Shown here: one piece after another, positions 25,542 through 33,811 of the stretch
Numbering within the stretch: position 1 is the stretch's first letter
Layout: each line of letters opens with the position of its first letter
Assembly: GCA_903899985.1 (NCBI GenBank)
Contig: CAIULL010000264.1
Location: 1-35,196 of the forward strand
Direction of reading: 5' to 3'
From: an uncultured Schlesneria sp.
Lineage (GTDB): Bacteria > Planctomycetota > Planctomycetia > Planctomycetales > Planctomycetaceae
DNA: 35,196 bases
Position numbers and translations under genes: made by a program
Notes under the pieces: model-generated
What the model was told of the DNA's origin: nothing
The model's database searches: none
Seen by the model: only the letters and a program-made list of their open reading frames with translations

Positions 25542-25619
25542 TAAAACTGAAGAAGTCCAAAGTGGTCGGACCTTGACCATCAAGCACCCATCAAGCCCCG
25601 AATAGATTCTGGCGTTACC

Positions 25620-25649
25620 CTGAAATGAGAGAAAATCTGCTCATTTCAG
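25620..25649. promoter_or_regulatory. Second inverted repeat upstream of the porin gene
   Basis: CTGAAATGAG (25620-25629) and CTCATTTCAG (25640-25649) are perfect ten-base arms around a ten-base loop, 176 bases before the porin ATG. There is no T-tract after it, so it is either an operator or a leader-RNA hairpin. The remaining sequence of 25068-25825 shows no convincing gene. Confidence 0.4.
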
Positions 25650-25825
25650 TGTCAAAATATACCACCTGGCGCGATTGTATTTTTGCCTTGAAAGTTCCGT
25701 CGTTCCCATAGCGACGATCATTTTAGTCATTCGAGCGGCGGCGTCGAAACAGAAGTCATTTGACGAATTCGGTGGAACCGTCGGCGCTTTGGATCCTAAA
25801 AGTGCTGTGACTGAGGAGATGTCAG

Positions 25826-27202
25826 ATGAATCGGGTGACTTCCCTGGCGATTTTGATCAGCTTGGCTGGGGCATTGGAATCACATGCCCAAAACACGGTA
25901 CCGCCCGTTGCAGATCAGGTAAATCTTCCTACGCTTAAATCTGAATCTTCGCCTGTCTCAACGCCACGTGGGAACCTTGCGCAAAATCCAGTTGACTCGG
26001 GATTGCCCGCTTCGGAGACCGCCTACCCGCCACTCTTGACTCAGCAGTATTACTACACAAATCCGACACAGGAAACGTCACCAGATGGCGTAAACCACTT
26101 TCTGTCGCAAAATGGTCGCTTCCGGGCATACGGATGGCTTGACGCCGGAGGTATCTACAACACGTCGCAGCCAGGCAGCGGCTATAACGGTCCATACAAC
26201 GCAGTCGACAGTACGACTCCGACGTTTAATCAGGCCTACCTCGTGATGGAGTTGAAACGGCCCGACAATGCTGATTTTGGTGTCGGTGGACGAGTCGATG
26301 TACTCTATGGTAACGATTTCTTCCTAGCCCAGTCGGCCGGTTTCGAACTAAACCGGGACGGGACCCGCAAATGGAATAGTAATACGAGCATGGGCCTGGC
26401 GATGCCACAGGCCTACCTGGAAGCTGGAAATGACACGTTGTTCGTTCAAGTTGGCCATTTTTACACAGTCGTCGGTTACGAAGGTGTCCAGTCGGCCAAC
26501 AATTTCTTTTATTCACATGCTTATAGTTATCAGTTTGCTGGCCCCTTCACACAATGGGGCGGCCTCGTCACATGGCGACCGAACAGCAATTGGGAAGTTC
26601 AGGCGGGACCAGTCAACGGCTGGAATACTCTTGATGGAACCCCGAATAACGTCGAATTTCTGGGAAAAGCAAAATATACCAGTGATTCCAAGGACTGGTG
26701 GACGTCGTTTGCAGTCATTACGGGTAATATGTCGAACAACGCTGCTATTGTGCCAGGACTTGCTCCTGCAATCGCCAACCGAACTCGCTACAGCTTTCTG
26801 TACGATCGCAGGATCACGAACAACTTAGAGTACGTATTCCACCAATGGCTGGGAGCCCAGCAGGACGGAACAGCAAACGGATCAACCGCGAACTGGTATG
26901 GTATTGATCAGTACATGTTTTACACGATTAGCAAGAACTGGAAGTTCGGCGGCCGCTTCGAATGGTTTCGCGATGAAGCAGGAACTCGAGTTGGTTTGAC
27001 CCGTCCCGGCAACCCGAACGTCCCGCCACTCCCTGGTAACTACTTCTCATTTACTGTCGGCCCGAATTACTCACCAAATCCTAACCTCGTCGTTCGCCCG
27101 GAAATCCGGTACGACACCTACAACGGCTCGGCCCAACCCTTCGACGACGGTCGCAAAACACAACAATTAATGTTTGGCGTCGATGTCATCCTAAAGTTCT
27201 AA
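25826..27202 (+). CDS. Outer-membrane beta-barrel porin (OmpL-like, BBP2 family)
   Basis: The 458-residue product has a signal peptide (NRVTSLAILISLAGALESHA). After a short polar linker come alternating beta strands rich in Tyr, Trp and Gly from about residue 95, and the protein ends in VDVILKF with a C-terminal Phe, as in outer-membrane barrels. The blocks FRAYGWLDAGGIYN, DFGVGGRVDVLYGNDFF, FVQVGHFYTVVGYEGVQ and WKFGGRFEWFRDEAG match the planctomycete BBP2/OmpL-like group. GAGGAG lies seven bases before the ATG. The substrate is unknown. Its upstream region carries two inverted repeats, so it is probably regulated. Confidence 0.88.
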   Translation: MNRVTSLAILISLAGALESHAQNTVPPVADQVNLPTLKSESSPVSTPRGNLAQNPVDSGLPASETAYPPLLTQQYYYTNPTQETSPDGVNHFLSQNGRFRAYGWLDAGGIYNTSQPGSGYNGPYNAVDSTTPTFNQAYLVMELKRPDNADFGVGGRVDVLYGNDFFLAQSAGFELNRDGTRKWNSNTSMGLAMPQAYLEAGNDTLFVQVGHFYTVVGYEGVQSANNFFYSHAYSYQFAGPFTQWGGLVTWRPNSNWEVQAGPVNGWNTLDGTPNNVEFLGKAKYTSDSKDWWTSFAVITGNMSNNAAIVPGLAPAIANRTRYSFLYDRRITNNLEYVFHQWLGAQQDGTANGSTANWYGIDQYMFYTISKNWKFGGRFEWFRDEAGTRVGLTRPGNPNVPPLPGNYFSFTVGPNYSPNPNLVVRPEIRYDTYNGSAQPFDDGRKTQQLMFGVDVILKF

Positions 27203-27235
27203 TGTGTTTGATCTCAGCAAAAATTCAGTACTCAG

Positions 27236-27895
27236 TTAGAAGATTCTCGAACGTGTCGTTCCAGAATGAGCAATTCGAAGTCGATGAGCCTCGAATGCTG
27301 ACGGCTCGGTGCTGACACATGATCCAGACGATGTGATGGAAGAATCGTGGGCAGGTTGGTTCCATTGATCAAATATCTTATCCACCACAAGTGGAACAAT
27401 TCGTGAGAGGGTTTGTGCAGCAAGACAATTTAGCGATCCGATCACAGCGTCCTTCAGCTGGTGCCACGGTGAACTTGCGGTGTCCAATGGATGACCGATC
27501 ACGTTTGATTCACCGTGAGCGAGCGGGACGTCGACCGTCGACCTGTGTTGTTGATTCGTGGCTGGATTTGGCACGGCATCTGAGACAGATACGTTTTCGC
27601 TGGATGGTGTCGTGAAAAATTCTGCGGCTAAGTAGCCGACGAACACAGCTCCGCCGACAAACAACCAAGGATGCTTTTCGACCTGTTGAGAAACATCCAA
27701 TAGATTGGCGACGGAATCAACAGAATTGTGAACTGCTCCCGCAACCGTTCCGACGGCATCCATCGTCGCATTTACAGCAGTTTCCGTTGAACGCACGGTG
27801 GTAGAGACTTGCTGTTCCAAGGATTGCAGCTTCATGGCAAGCCGCAGCTTGGTTTGTTGCATCTGCTTCCGAATCATTTCCGGTGTTTCGCTCAT
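27236..27895 (-). CDS. Small membrane protein, DUF3618/YqjD-like, with C-terminal extension
   Basis: The 219-residue product starts SETPEMIRKQMQQTKLRLAMKLQSLEQQV, a charged helical start like DUF3618 proteins (R-x-x-I-x-x-T-R-x-x-L pattern). An amphipathic helical stretch with alternating Val/Thr/Ala follows. One TM helix is near 75-92 (HPWLFVGGAVFVGYLAAEFF). The C-terminal ~120 residues are polar and not recognised. Its ATG overlaps the stop of the next gene upstream (ATGA), so it is the third gene of a three-gene operon. Related genes in proteobacteria are stress-induced inner-membrane proteins, one of which associates with ribosomes; the role here is inferred only. Confidence 0.7.
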   Translation of the reverse strand: MSETPEMIRKQMQQTKLRLAMKLQSLEQQVSTTVRSTETAVNATMDAVGTVAGAVHNSVDSVANLLDVSQQVEKHPWLFVGGAVFVGYLAAEFFTTPSSENVSVSDAVPNPATNQQHRSTVDVPLAHGESNVIGHPLDTASSPWHQLKDAVIGSLNCLAAQTLSRIVPLVVDKIFDQWNQPAHDSSITSSGSCVSTEPSAFEAHRLRIAHSGTTRSRIF

Positions 27896-28302
27896 CGGAT
27901 TGGCTCCTCCATAATCTCAGCGAGAGGATTCCGGCATTGAGGCACTGACCGAAACCAAATCCGAGCGACATGAGCCAAGATTCCACCGGAAACGACGAGC
28001 AGCGATGCCACAATCGCGTGACATGCCCACAACGGAAGTTGGGCATGATCGTTTCCTGGCGGTGAAGTGGCCCAATGCAGTAAATGAGCCCCTGACAGAC
28101 AAATCTCTGTGGCAGCAAGAAAGATAAGTCCAAACCCTAAAGCCAATAATGCTAAGGCAAAGGAACTCTGTCTGAGCTCTTCTTCAAGCTCGCACCGCGT
28201 CAACTGCAACTGCTGTTTAACGAGGAGTTCGAGATCAACTAGAATGCCACTCACAAACGCCAGCGTCGATGGCTCAACCGGACCTTGGACATCGGCAGCC
28301 AT
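27892..28302 (-). CDS. Phage-holin-family / YqjE-like membrane protein
   Basis: The 136-residue product has an amphipathic N-terminal helix (LVDLELLVKQQLQLTRCELEEELRQ) and two TM helices (about 50-70 and 92-114), the usual plan of the putative Actinobacteriophage-holin/YqjE family (PF07332). Despite the family name these are housekeeping membrane proteins, generally adjacent to DUF3618- and YqjD-like genes, as here. It starts seven bases after the upstream stop and overlaps the downstream start by four bases. Confidence 0.75.
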   Translation of the reverse strand: MAADVQGPVEPSTLAFVSGILVDLELLVKQQLQLTRCELEEELRQSSFALALLALGFGLIFLAATEICLSGAHLLHWATSPPGNDHAQLPLWACHAIVASLLVVSGGILAHVARIWFRSVPQCRNPLAEIMEEPIR

Positions 28303-28308
28303 GATATG

Positions 28309-28767
28309 TCAGCCCTTTAATGAACGACCAATAAACCAACCGACACCGAGCGCAATCACGACCGATGAAATCGGATTTCGTCGGATCACATGACTGACAT
28401 CTTCGGTCAGCCCCGTGAGTTTCGCTTCCTGCAGGTACTCACCCCCTTCTCTCACGACCCCGGCCACTGCGTCGGACGCGCCCTTAAACACCCCCGATTG
28501 AGGCGAGTTTTTGCCGATCATGTCGCCGATTCCCTGGATGCCGACTCCTGCATTGGCAGCAAGTTGATCCGCTTTCTTACTGACATCTCGGACAGCTTGA
28601 CTGGCAATAACGCTGGCGTCACTCGCGACGTGGCTCGCCATCGCACCGACGGCAGATGCGGCGAAGCCGGCCATTTCACCAACGGATGCGGCAGCCTCTT
28701 TGGCTTTTTCCGTCGCCTGAGCCCAGTCATTGTTGTCAATGCCCGGCCGCGTCGTTGAACTCGACAT
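28309..28767 (-). CDS. YqjD/ElaB-like (DUF883-type) membrane protein
   Basis: The 152-residue product has a long Ala-rich amphipathic helix region (about 18-75, repeated SVGEMAGFAASAVGAMA-like blocks), a variable middle, and a C-terminal membrane segment, RRNPISSVVIALGVGWFIG, then RSLKG. This R-x-NP-x(n)-G-x-G-W/F-x-x-G ending is the signature of the YqjD/ElaB group, whose C-terminal TM anchors it in the inner membrane. I chose the ATG at 28767 because AAGGG lies just upstream; a start at 28791 would add eight charged residues. It is the first gene of the three-gene operon. Confidence 0.75.
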   Translation of the reverse strand: MSSSTTRPGIDNNDWAQATEKAKEAAASVGEMAGFAASAVGAMASHVASDASVIASQAVRDVSKKADQLAANAGVGIQGIGDMIGKNSPQSGVFKGASDAVAGVVREGGEYLQEAKLTGLTEDVSHVIRRNPISSVVIALGVGWFIGRSLKG

Positions 28768-28827
28768 GATATCACCCTTATCCTTTTCCAATCAAAAAAC
28801 AGTCAACCAAAATTACTGGTAATCGCC

Positions 28828-28854
28828 ATTATAGCGCGGAGTATCTTGAGTCCA
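28828..28854 (-). promoter_or_regulatory. Probable promoter of the YqjD-like operon
   Basis: Read on the minus strand, a perfect TATAAT (28833 down to 28828) lies 61 bases before the ATG at 28767. A TGGACT hexamer lies 15 bases upstream (28854 down to 28849), a four-of-six match to the -35 consensus at rather short spacing. Confidence 0.4.
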
Positions 28855-29233
28855 GCCCGGAACCGATCGAGCTCCTTGGAATGCTTTTCCTGCAATACGA
28901 CTCTTCGCAGGTTCCGTGCCAGCAGTGAAATCATCGCGATAAATGTGCGTAAACTAGTCGTGGGCTGGAATTCAATTCTCGAAATAGACAGCGATTAGCA
29001 CTTTTTCAAACGAAATCGACTGGTCGGCCCGTTATAAAATTACAATACCGGCCCCGGAACCGCAGACTGTGCAAAAGATATTGACCAGAACCATTTGCAG
29101 AAAGCGGTATGCTTGTCGCGGCTTTTCCGCCGCAATGAACCTTCAAAATTCTGGCAAAACTACCACCATCCGGTAAAAACCTGACCACCAAGTCGCGAGC
29201 CATTCCCGCGAACGGATCGATCGACCCTGATTC
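28855..29233. other. Intergenic stretch, no intact gene seen
   Basis: Between the YqjD-like promoter and the PAS pseudogene I see no gene with a start signal. A 65-codon minus-strand frame at 29006-29203 has no recognisable product and may be part of the decayed sensor gene, whose reading frame would run into this stretch. No hairpin terminator was found. Confidence 0.4.
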
Positions 29234-29801
29234 TCAGCACAGCCAACTTGCGTGGCGACAACATTTGTGCCATTCCCGTTTTCTCCGAGAATCAATCACT
29301 GCAATTTGGTCCGACAGAGCACCTCGCGTCGCGCCCACAAATCGTTCGAATTGCCCAACTCGCTGTTCGAATTCCACCTCGTTACTTATGCGAGCTGTCA
29401 ATTCCTGAGCTGTGCCGATAATCCCACAAAACGACCTTCCAGGTCGTCTAAAGGAATAACAAATGGCTGAGCCGTAAATTTCACGCCATTCCTGCGAACG
29501 ATCGTCCACGTACTCGGCTGTCAATCGCCAGTTTCATATCAAGTTTGAAAATATCTGGCATGTGGCTGGATCACGATGCCCAGTTTTGGGAAAGTTCAGT
29601 AGCGCGTGAAATAATCTCATCACTATCATGCTGAAGTGCACGAGTTTTTCTGTTAATGACAACTTCCGAAGTCCGGCCCAGCATTCGCACGGCTGCGGGA
29701 TTGAATAAGCGGATGATTCTGTTACGGTCAGCGGCAACAATCATCGCCCCTGCGGCTTCAACAACCGCCTTGAATTCGGTAAAGTCAAATCCGCCGCACC
29801 G
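29234..29801 (-). pseudogene. Decayed PAS-domain sensor gene, several frameshifts and stops
   Basis: Minus-strand translation gives pieces of one sensor protein in different frames. At 29801-29571 a PAS domain start is clear (DFTEFKAVVEAAGAMIVAAD, RLFNPAAVRMLGRTSEVV, LQHDSDEIISRATELS), ending at a TGA. At about 29520-29420, in another frame, comes the matching second half (WTIVRRNGVKFTAQPF, IPLDDLEGRFVG). A shift then leads to IIGTAQELTARI and a linker helix into a further PAS-like start (ALSDQIAVID) that ends at 29234. In another frame around 29290-29250, GNGTNVVATQVG looks like its continuation after a deletion. A TAG lies immediately upstream of the first piece. No kinase domain is left. 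It is probably the remnant of a PAS histidine kinase. Confidence 0.7.
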
Positions 29802-29903
29802 CTATAGGAAAAGCCTAACCCGACATCATTTAGCAGCCTCATCATTGAGGAAACTAAACTCCGAATGGGCGTTTTTTAATCGGCTGTACTAACACATATT
29901 TTA

Positions 29904-29929
29904 CCAGTCCGTCAACTGGCGACAACTGG
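29904..29929. promoter_or_regulatory. Repeated ACTGG motif upstream of the response regulator
   Basis: CCAGT at 29904-29908 faces ACTGG at 29915-29919, and CAACTGG occurs twice in tandem (29913-29919 and 29923-29929). This dense repeat about 85 to 105 bases before the response-regulator ATG could be a binding site, possibly for autoregulation. A TAGAAT further downstream has no good -35. Confidence 0.3.
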
Positions 29930-30009
29930 ACAAAAATGGGCTGATAGAATTATCTATGGATCCTTGTACGAAATCGAACGTTAGAACATTATTCAAGAAA
30001 TAATTCATC

Positions 30010-30702
30010 ATGACCAATGAAACGATACCAGAACAATTTGTGGTCCAGCATCAATGCCCCGCACGTATTCTGGTTGTGGACGACCATCCGATAATTCGAG
30101 AAGGACTGAGTGCACTGCTGATCGCTCAAACGGACATGGTGGTTTGTGGAGAAGCGTCGAATATTAGTGGGGCATTGAAAATCGTCGCTGACACGGGCCC
30201 GGATGTCGCAGTCGTCGATATTGCACTCAATGGTGAAAACGGATTGGACCTCGTCCGCCGTATGAAATTAATCACTCCGAAGTTACGTGTGTTGGTTGTG
30301 TCGATGTACGATGACGAACTCTATGCCGAAAGAGCGCTGGACGCAGGAGCAATGGGATACCTGAACAAACAGGTCGCCAGCCGCAACATCGTCGAAGCCA
30401 TTCGTCGACTCCTCGCGGGAAAGCAATACCTGAGCGAAGAAACTGCGGCTCGGATTGCGGCCAGGAAAAATGAGTATCTTCCGGATGGTGCTCGGCGAGG
30501 ACTGTCCGCGTTAACCAATCGAGAAATGGAAGTTTTCAAGCACATCGGCAACGGGATGACAACAGCCGAAATCGCCGCCGCCATGTTTTTGAGCGTCAAG
30601 ACGGTGGAGTCGCATCGTCAGAAGATCAAACAGAAACTCGACCTGAATACCTCCGCAGAACTCAGTCGCGAGGCCGTTCGCTTCGTGATTGACAAAGGTT
30701 GA
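30010..30702 (+). CDS. NarL/FixJ-family response regulator
   Basis: The 230-residue product has a receiver domain (about 18-135): acidic pair Asp24-Asp25 in VVDDHP, phosphoacceptor Asp70 in VAVVDIALNGENG, Ser98 in VVSMYDD and Lys120 in GYLNKQ. It is followed by a LuxR-type helix-turn-helix (about 165-212: LTNREMEVFKHIGNG, then AEIAAAMFLSVKTVESHRQKI). All key residues are intact, so it should be a functional phosphorylation-dependent transcription factor. The neighbouring minus-strand PAS pseudogene may be the remains of its kinase, in which case the regulator must now take signals from another kinase. The ribosome site is weak. Targets are unknown. Confidence 0.93.
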   Translation: MTNETIPEQFVVQHQCPARILVVDDHPIIREGLSALLIAQTDMVVCGEASNISGALKIVADTGPDVAVVDIALNGENGLDLVRRMKLITPKLRVLVVSMYDDELYAERALDAGAMGYLNKQVASRNIVEAIRRLLAGKQYLSEETAARIAARKNEYLPDGARRGLSALTNREMEVFKHIGNGMTTAEIAAAMFLSVKTVESHRQKIKQKLDLNTSAELSREAVRFVIDKG

Positions 30703-30715
30703 TGAAAAATACCAG

Positions 30716-31057
30716 TCAATGCAAATGAAAATACTCCGAGAGGTTTAAAGAAACGTCTGGAGGGCAATTCAGCTTCAGACCTGATTCCGTGACATCAAAG
30801 ACAACGTCGTCAAGTGAGATATTGTTCGGTAGACAATAAATGATCAAAGTACCGGAACTGATACCAATCAACTTGGTTCTCAAATCTGGCTTGCGAACAA
30901 ATTTCGAATTCAGGTGATCGCGTCCAAAAGAGTATCCACTGACGCGTGCAATGCCGCATTCATAACCTTCGACCTTGCCAACGAAAAAACGCGAGTGATC
31001 CGCCTCAAATAAACGACGGTGTACGATCAGCAGATGATTTCCGGGTTCCAATACCAT
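30716..31057 (-). CDS. Small conserved protein of unknown function
   Basis: The 113-residue product shows orderly beta-strand patterning (NHLLIVHRRLFEADHSRFFVG, YECGIARVSGYSF, LIGISSGTLIIYCLP) and an acidic C-terminal half. It has no signal peptide or TM helix, so it is cytoplasmic. From memory, similar short proteins occur in other planctomycetes, which I cannot check. The ATG at 31057 has AGGA eight bases upstream. It lies 153 bases downstream of the TolC gene on the same strand and converges with the response regulator. Confidence 0.65.
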   Translation of the reverse strand: MVLEPGNHLLIVHRRLFEADHSRFFVGKVEGYECGIARVSGYSFGRDHLNSKFVRKPDLRTKLIGISSGTLIIYCLPNNISLDDVVFDVTESGLKLNCPPDVSLNLSEYFHLH

Positions 31058-31210
31058 TGGGTGAGTCCTGATCGAGAAAACGTGGTTCCCCGCAACGAGA
31101 AGTTGAATGAAACGAGGTCGATGGATTCAAGGCATTTTCTATGCCAGCAAACAAATCCGATCACTGCCCCATCGTTAATGATCACTCGCAATCGTTGCCG
31201 GATCAAGAGG

Positions 31211-32629
31211 TTATTCGAAATCTTCGAGCTGCAAGAGGCCCGACAGTTCGGCGGCCGTTGTCCAAACATTTTCCAGTAGGTCAATATACGCCATGTTCGT
31301 GTCGACCACCGTTCTCTGGACTTGCAGATAACGAATAAAATCCCATTCGCCCTTTTTAAAACCCTTTTCAGCCAACTTAAATGCGTTCATCGCATTCGGG
31401 ATGATATCTTTTCGGTATTTGGCGGCTTGCGCTCGAACGGCGCGGTGACGTGAGTATGCGTCCGCCACACGTCTTAGCTGTTCCAGCTGAACCGCTTCCA
31501 CGTTTTTTCGAGCCCCTGCAACGTCTGCTGTGGCTGCTTGAATTCCACCCTGATTCCGGTCCCACGCAGGAATGGGAAAAGTCACTGTCAGCCAGAACTG
31601 TTCGCCCCCTTGGACCAGCCCCCACTGATATGCGGGGCCCAAGTTGATGTTGGGATAGGGCTCTGCAACAGCTCGTTTGAGCAGAATCTCGTTTCGTTCA
31701 ACATCCAGTTTGGCAATCTGAACATAAGCACTGTTTGCGGCCGCGAATTCATTGAGAATCTTCTCGTCATACTGAGGTGGGGTGTCGTATATTGACCCTT
31801 CAAATTGATCGTCGCTGATGGACGGATCGCCAACCAGCATGGCGAGTTGTTTTCGGGCACCTCGTTGCAAACGAAGCGTATTTTCTAAATCGGCTTGAAC
31901 TCGCTGGTTATCGATTTTGAGGAGCAACACGTCAATATGAGCAAGTTCGCCCGCACCCCTCTCCTGTTCCTTTCCCGTGGCGAATGACGACGCGGTGATT
32001 TCCTGCAATTTCTGAAGAACCTTGAGTCGACGCTGGGCAGCCAATAGGACGTAGTATTGTTGACGCAGGTTGGTCAGCAAACCAAATCGGTCTTGCACAT
32101 AGGCAAATTCATTCTGCTGAACCACCTTCACTGCGGCAGCGCGATCTAATCGCTTTTTACCTTTAACAACAAACTCCTGCTGAATACCAGCGTTGAACAA
32201 CGAGTTCTGGCCGTTGAAGACTTGAGGGTTGTTGGTATCGAATCGCGGATTGGGATAAAGGCCTGCCTGTAACGCGCCGCCACGTGCAGAATCGATCCGG
32301 GCTCGATCTCGCTGCAGCATCGGATGAATTGTATCAGCGATCGCCTGGAGCTCGGCCAATGTCCATGTTCTTGAGGAATGAGAACCGTCTGTTTCTGGAT
32401 CTAACGGCGCGTCGTATGCAGACTTAGCGGGTTCAGTATTCGCGGCTTTGTCGTCCGTTGAAGGGGCTGGAACCTCTTCGCTGTGGACCTGGATGATCCG
32501 CGATTGAGGTCCAACCCGTTTGACTGTGGACGCATCGTCACGCGGTTCTGCAGCAATCGACAGCCAGGGGCTGCACAAAAGCAGGATGACTGCGGAACGA
32601 AATTCGAAGCGGTGATGATTCATTTTCAT
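31211..32629 (-). CDS. TolC-family outer-membrane efflux protein (CusC/CzcC-like)
   Basis: The 472-residue product has a signal peptide (SAVILLLCSPWLSIAA) and a polar, unconserved N-terminal extension up to about residue 85. Two TolC-type halves follow, with long coiled helices (ADTIHPMLQRDRARIDSARGG and later VERNEILLKRAVAEPYPNINLG) and the barrel-strand block FWLTVTFPIPAWDRNQG. The second half ends with AEKGFKKGEWDFIRYLQVQRT, typical of TolC proteins from metal RND systems. It provides the outer-membrane duct for a CusA-type pump such as the one ending at 34197. AGG lies five bases before its ATG. The membrane-fusion (CusB-like) gene is not in the window. Confidence 0.9.
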   Translation of the reverse strand: MKMNHHRFEFRSAVILLLCSPWLSIAAEPRDDASTVKRVGPQSRIIQVHSEEVPAPSTDDKAANTEPAKSAYDAPLDPETDGSHSSRTWTLAELQAIADTIHPMLQRDRARIDSARGGALQAGLYPNPRFDTNNPQVFNGQNSLFNAGIQQEFVVKGKKRLDRAAAVKVVQQNEFAYVQDRFGLLTNLRQQYYVLLAAQRRLKVLQKLQEITASSFATGKEQERGAGELAHIDVLLLKIDNQRVQADLENTLRLQRGARKQLAMLVGDPSISDDQFEGSIYDTPPQYDEKILNEFAAANSAYVQIAKLDVERNEILLKRAVAEPYPNINLGPAYQWGLVQGGEQFWLTVTFPIPAWDRNQGGIQAATADVAGARKNVEAVQLEQLRRVADAYSRHRAVRAQAAKYRKDIIPNAMNAFKLAEKGFKKGEWDFIRYLQVQRTVVDTNMAYIDLLENVWTTAAELSGLLQLEDFE

Positions 32630-32701
32630 TTCAACCTGTCAGCTCGTCTGCTTATCTCAAGGCTCGGCGGAAGACAAACACTTCCCGATGAACATAGAAC
32701 C

Positions 32702-33811
32702 TTAAAAAGCGACTTCGCCTCGTACGAAAGGTCCTTGAATCGTTAGCTCGTTATTCGACGTCGTGTCCGTCCCGAGGAAAAACCACCGTTCCCACTGATA
32801 GCCTGCGGACATTTTGACGTTGCCGCCGCCCCAGTCGGGAAGCCAGTTCAAACCTGCTTTCAGTCCGATCACGGGAACACCTACCGTCACAGAATTCGAT
32901 GCTGAACCACTTGTGATCACGTTGTTAAGACCTGAAATCGATTGGCTGTATGACTGACGGTCAACCCCGATCACGCCAGCACCTTCAAATTTTGAAAAGA
33001 GCGTCCATCGATGAGATGAGACTGGGTAAAGCGACTCAAGAGCGAATCGAGGTCCAGCCCCGACGAACCTGTTGGTCGCCGACTGACTGAGAATGCTACC
33101 ACCCGAATTCGTTGCTTTATCCTGTATCCCCGCGACACGGGCACCAACCGTCAGACGAATTTGACGAGGCATCAGCCACAAGTCATTCGGAAACAAGTCT
33201 GACAGGCTGTAATCGAAGTCCATCACATGAAATTGAAGATTGCTCGAACCGCTTCCCGTCCCGCCACCACTGAACTGGGGGATTGACGTCGACCCTTGAG
33301 AAAGTAGAAAGCGATAGCTGACGCTTAAGTCTCCGTATCCTTCGGGGCGCCTGTAACCCAGAGTGAACTTCGGCATCGCAGTCCAATCCAGGGGTGCGTA
33401 GATCGGTGCGATCGGATCTGGAAATGTATTGCCGAGTAAGCTTCCAGAATTCTGTCGAAACGACAACCGCGGATTGGCTGCGGTCACTTCTAACGCCGAG
33501 TACCAGCCGACAGGAATGCCAGGACGTTCAAGGATATTGTTGGGATCCACGTCGTCAATGAATGTCCCATACGAGGCAATTGTCGATCGGGAGGTCGGCG
33601 TGACGGCGTCGTCCTCCAGCCAACGGTAAGGGTCTGGCTTAACAGGACCATCACCCAGTTCATCAATCGAACCCATCGATTGGGACGTCGTCTCCGAGAT
33701 CGGGGCAGGAAGATCGGCCGGATCAGACGGCTCGATGGCACAGACGCACGAAACGGACGCCGTTATCAGAAGCGCCACTGCGAACGGCAATCGCCAGCAA
33801 ATCGACTTCAT
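32702..33811 (-). CDS. Outer-membrane beta-barrel protein, Lpg1974-like (putative)
   Basis: The 369-residue product has a signal peptide (LPFAVALLITASVSCVCA) and a polar linker. From about residue 100 there are alternating strands (FTLGYRRPEGYGDLSVSYRFLL, RQIRLTVGARVAG, VIGLKAGLNWLPDW), and it ends FVRGEVAF with a C-terminal Phe, as for outer-membrane barrels. It resembles the Lpg1974-type pore-forming group found in planctomycetes, but I am not certain of the family. It lies between the RND pump and TolC genes in the same direction (72 bases before TolC), so it may belong to the efflux operon. The ribosome site is weak. Confidence 0.72.
   Translation of the reverse strand: MKSICWRLPFAVALLITASVSCVCAIEPSDPADLPAPISETTSQSMGSIDELGDGPVKPDPYRWLEDDAVTPTSRSTIASYGTFIDDVDPNNILERPGIPVGWYSALEVTAANPRLSFRQNSGSLLGNTFPDPIAPIYAPLDWTAMPKFTLGYRRPEGYGDLSVSYRFLLSQGSTSIPQFSGGGTGSGSSNLQFHVMDFDYSLSDLFPNDLWLMPRQIRLTVGARVAGIQDKATNSGGSILSQSATNRFVGAGPRFALESLYPVSSHRWTLFSKFEGAGVIGVDRQSYSQSISGLNNVITSGSASNSVTVGVPVIGLKAGLNWLPDWGGGNVKMSAGYQWERWFFLGTDTTSNNELTIQGPFVRGEVAF

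Noticed and set aside
25175-25576. 133-codon plus-strand frame in the channel-porin gap
   Set aside because: No ribosome site, no recognisable domain, and it runs through the 25-base palindrome.
27892-28302. Prophage interpretation of the holin-family protein
   Set aside because: No lysin, structural, integrase or other phage genes are present. The YqjD-like neighbours show it is the chromosomal YqjE-type branch of the family.
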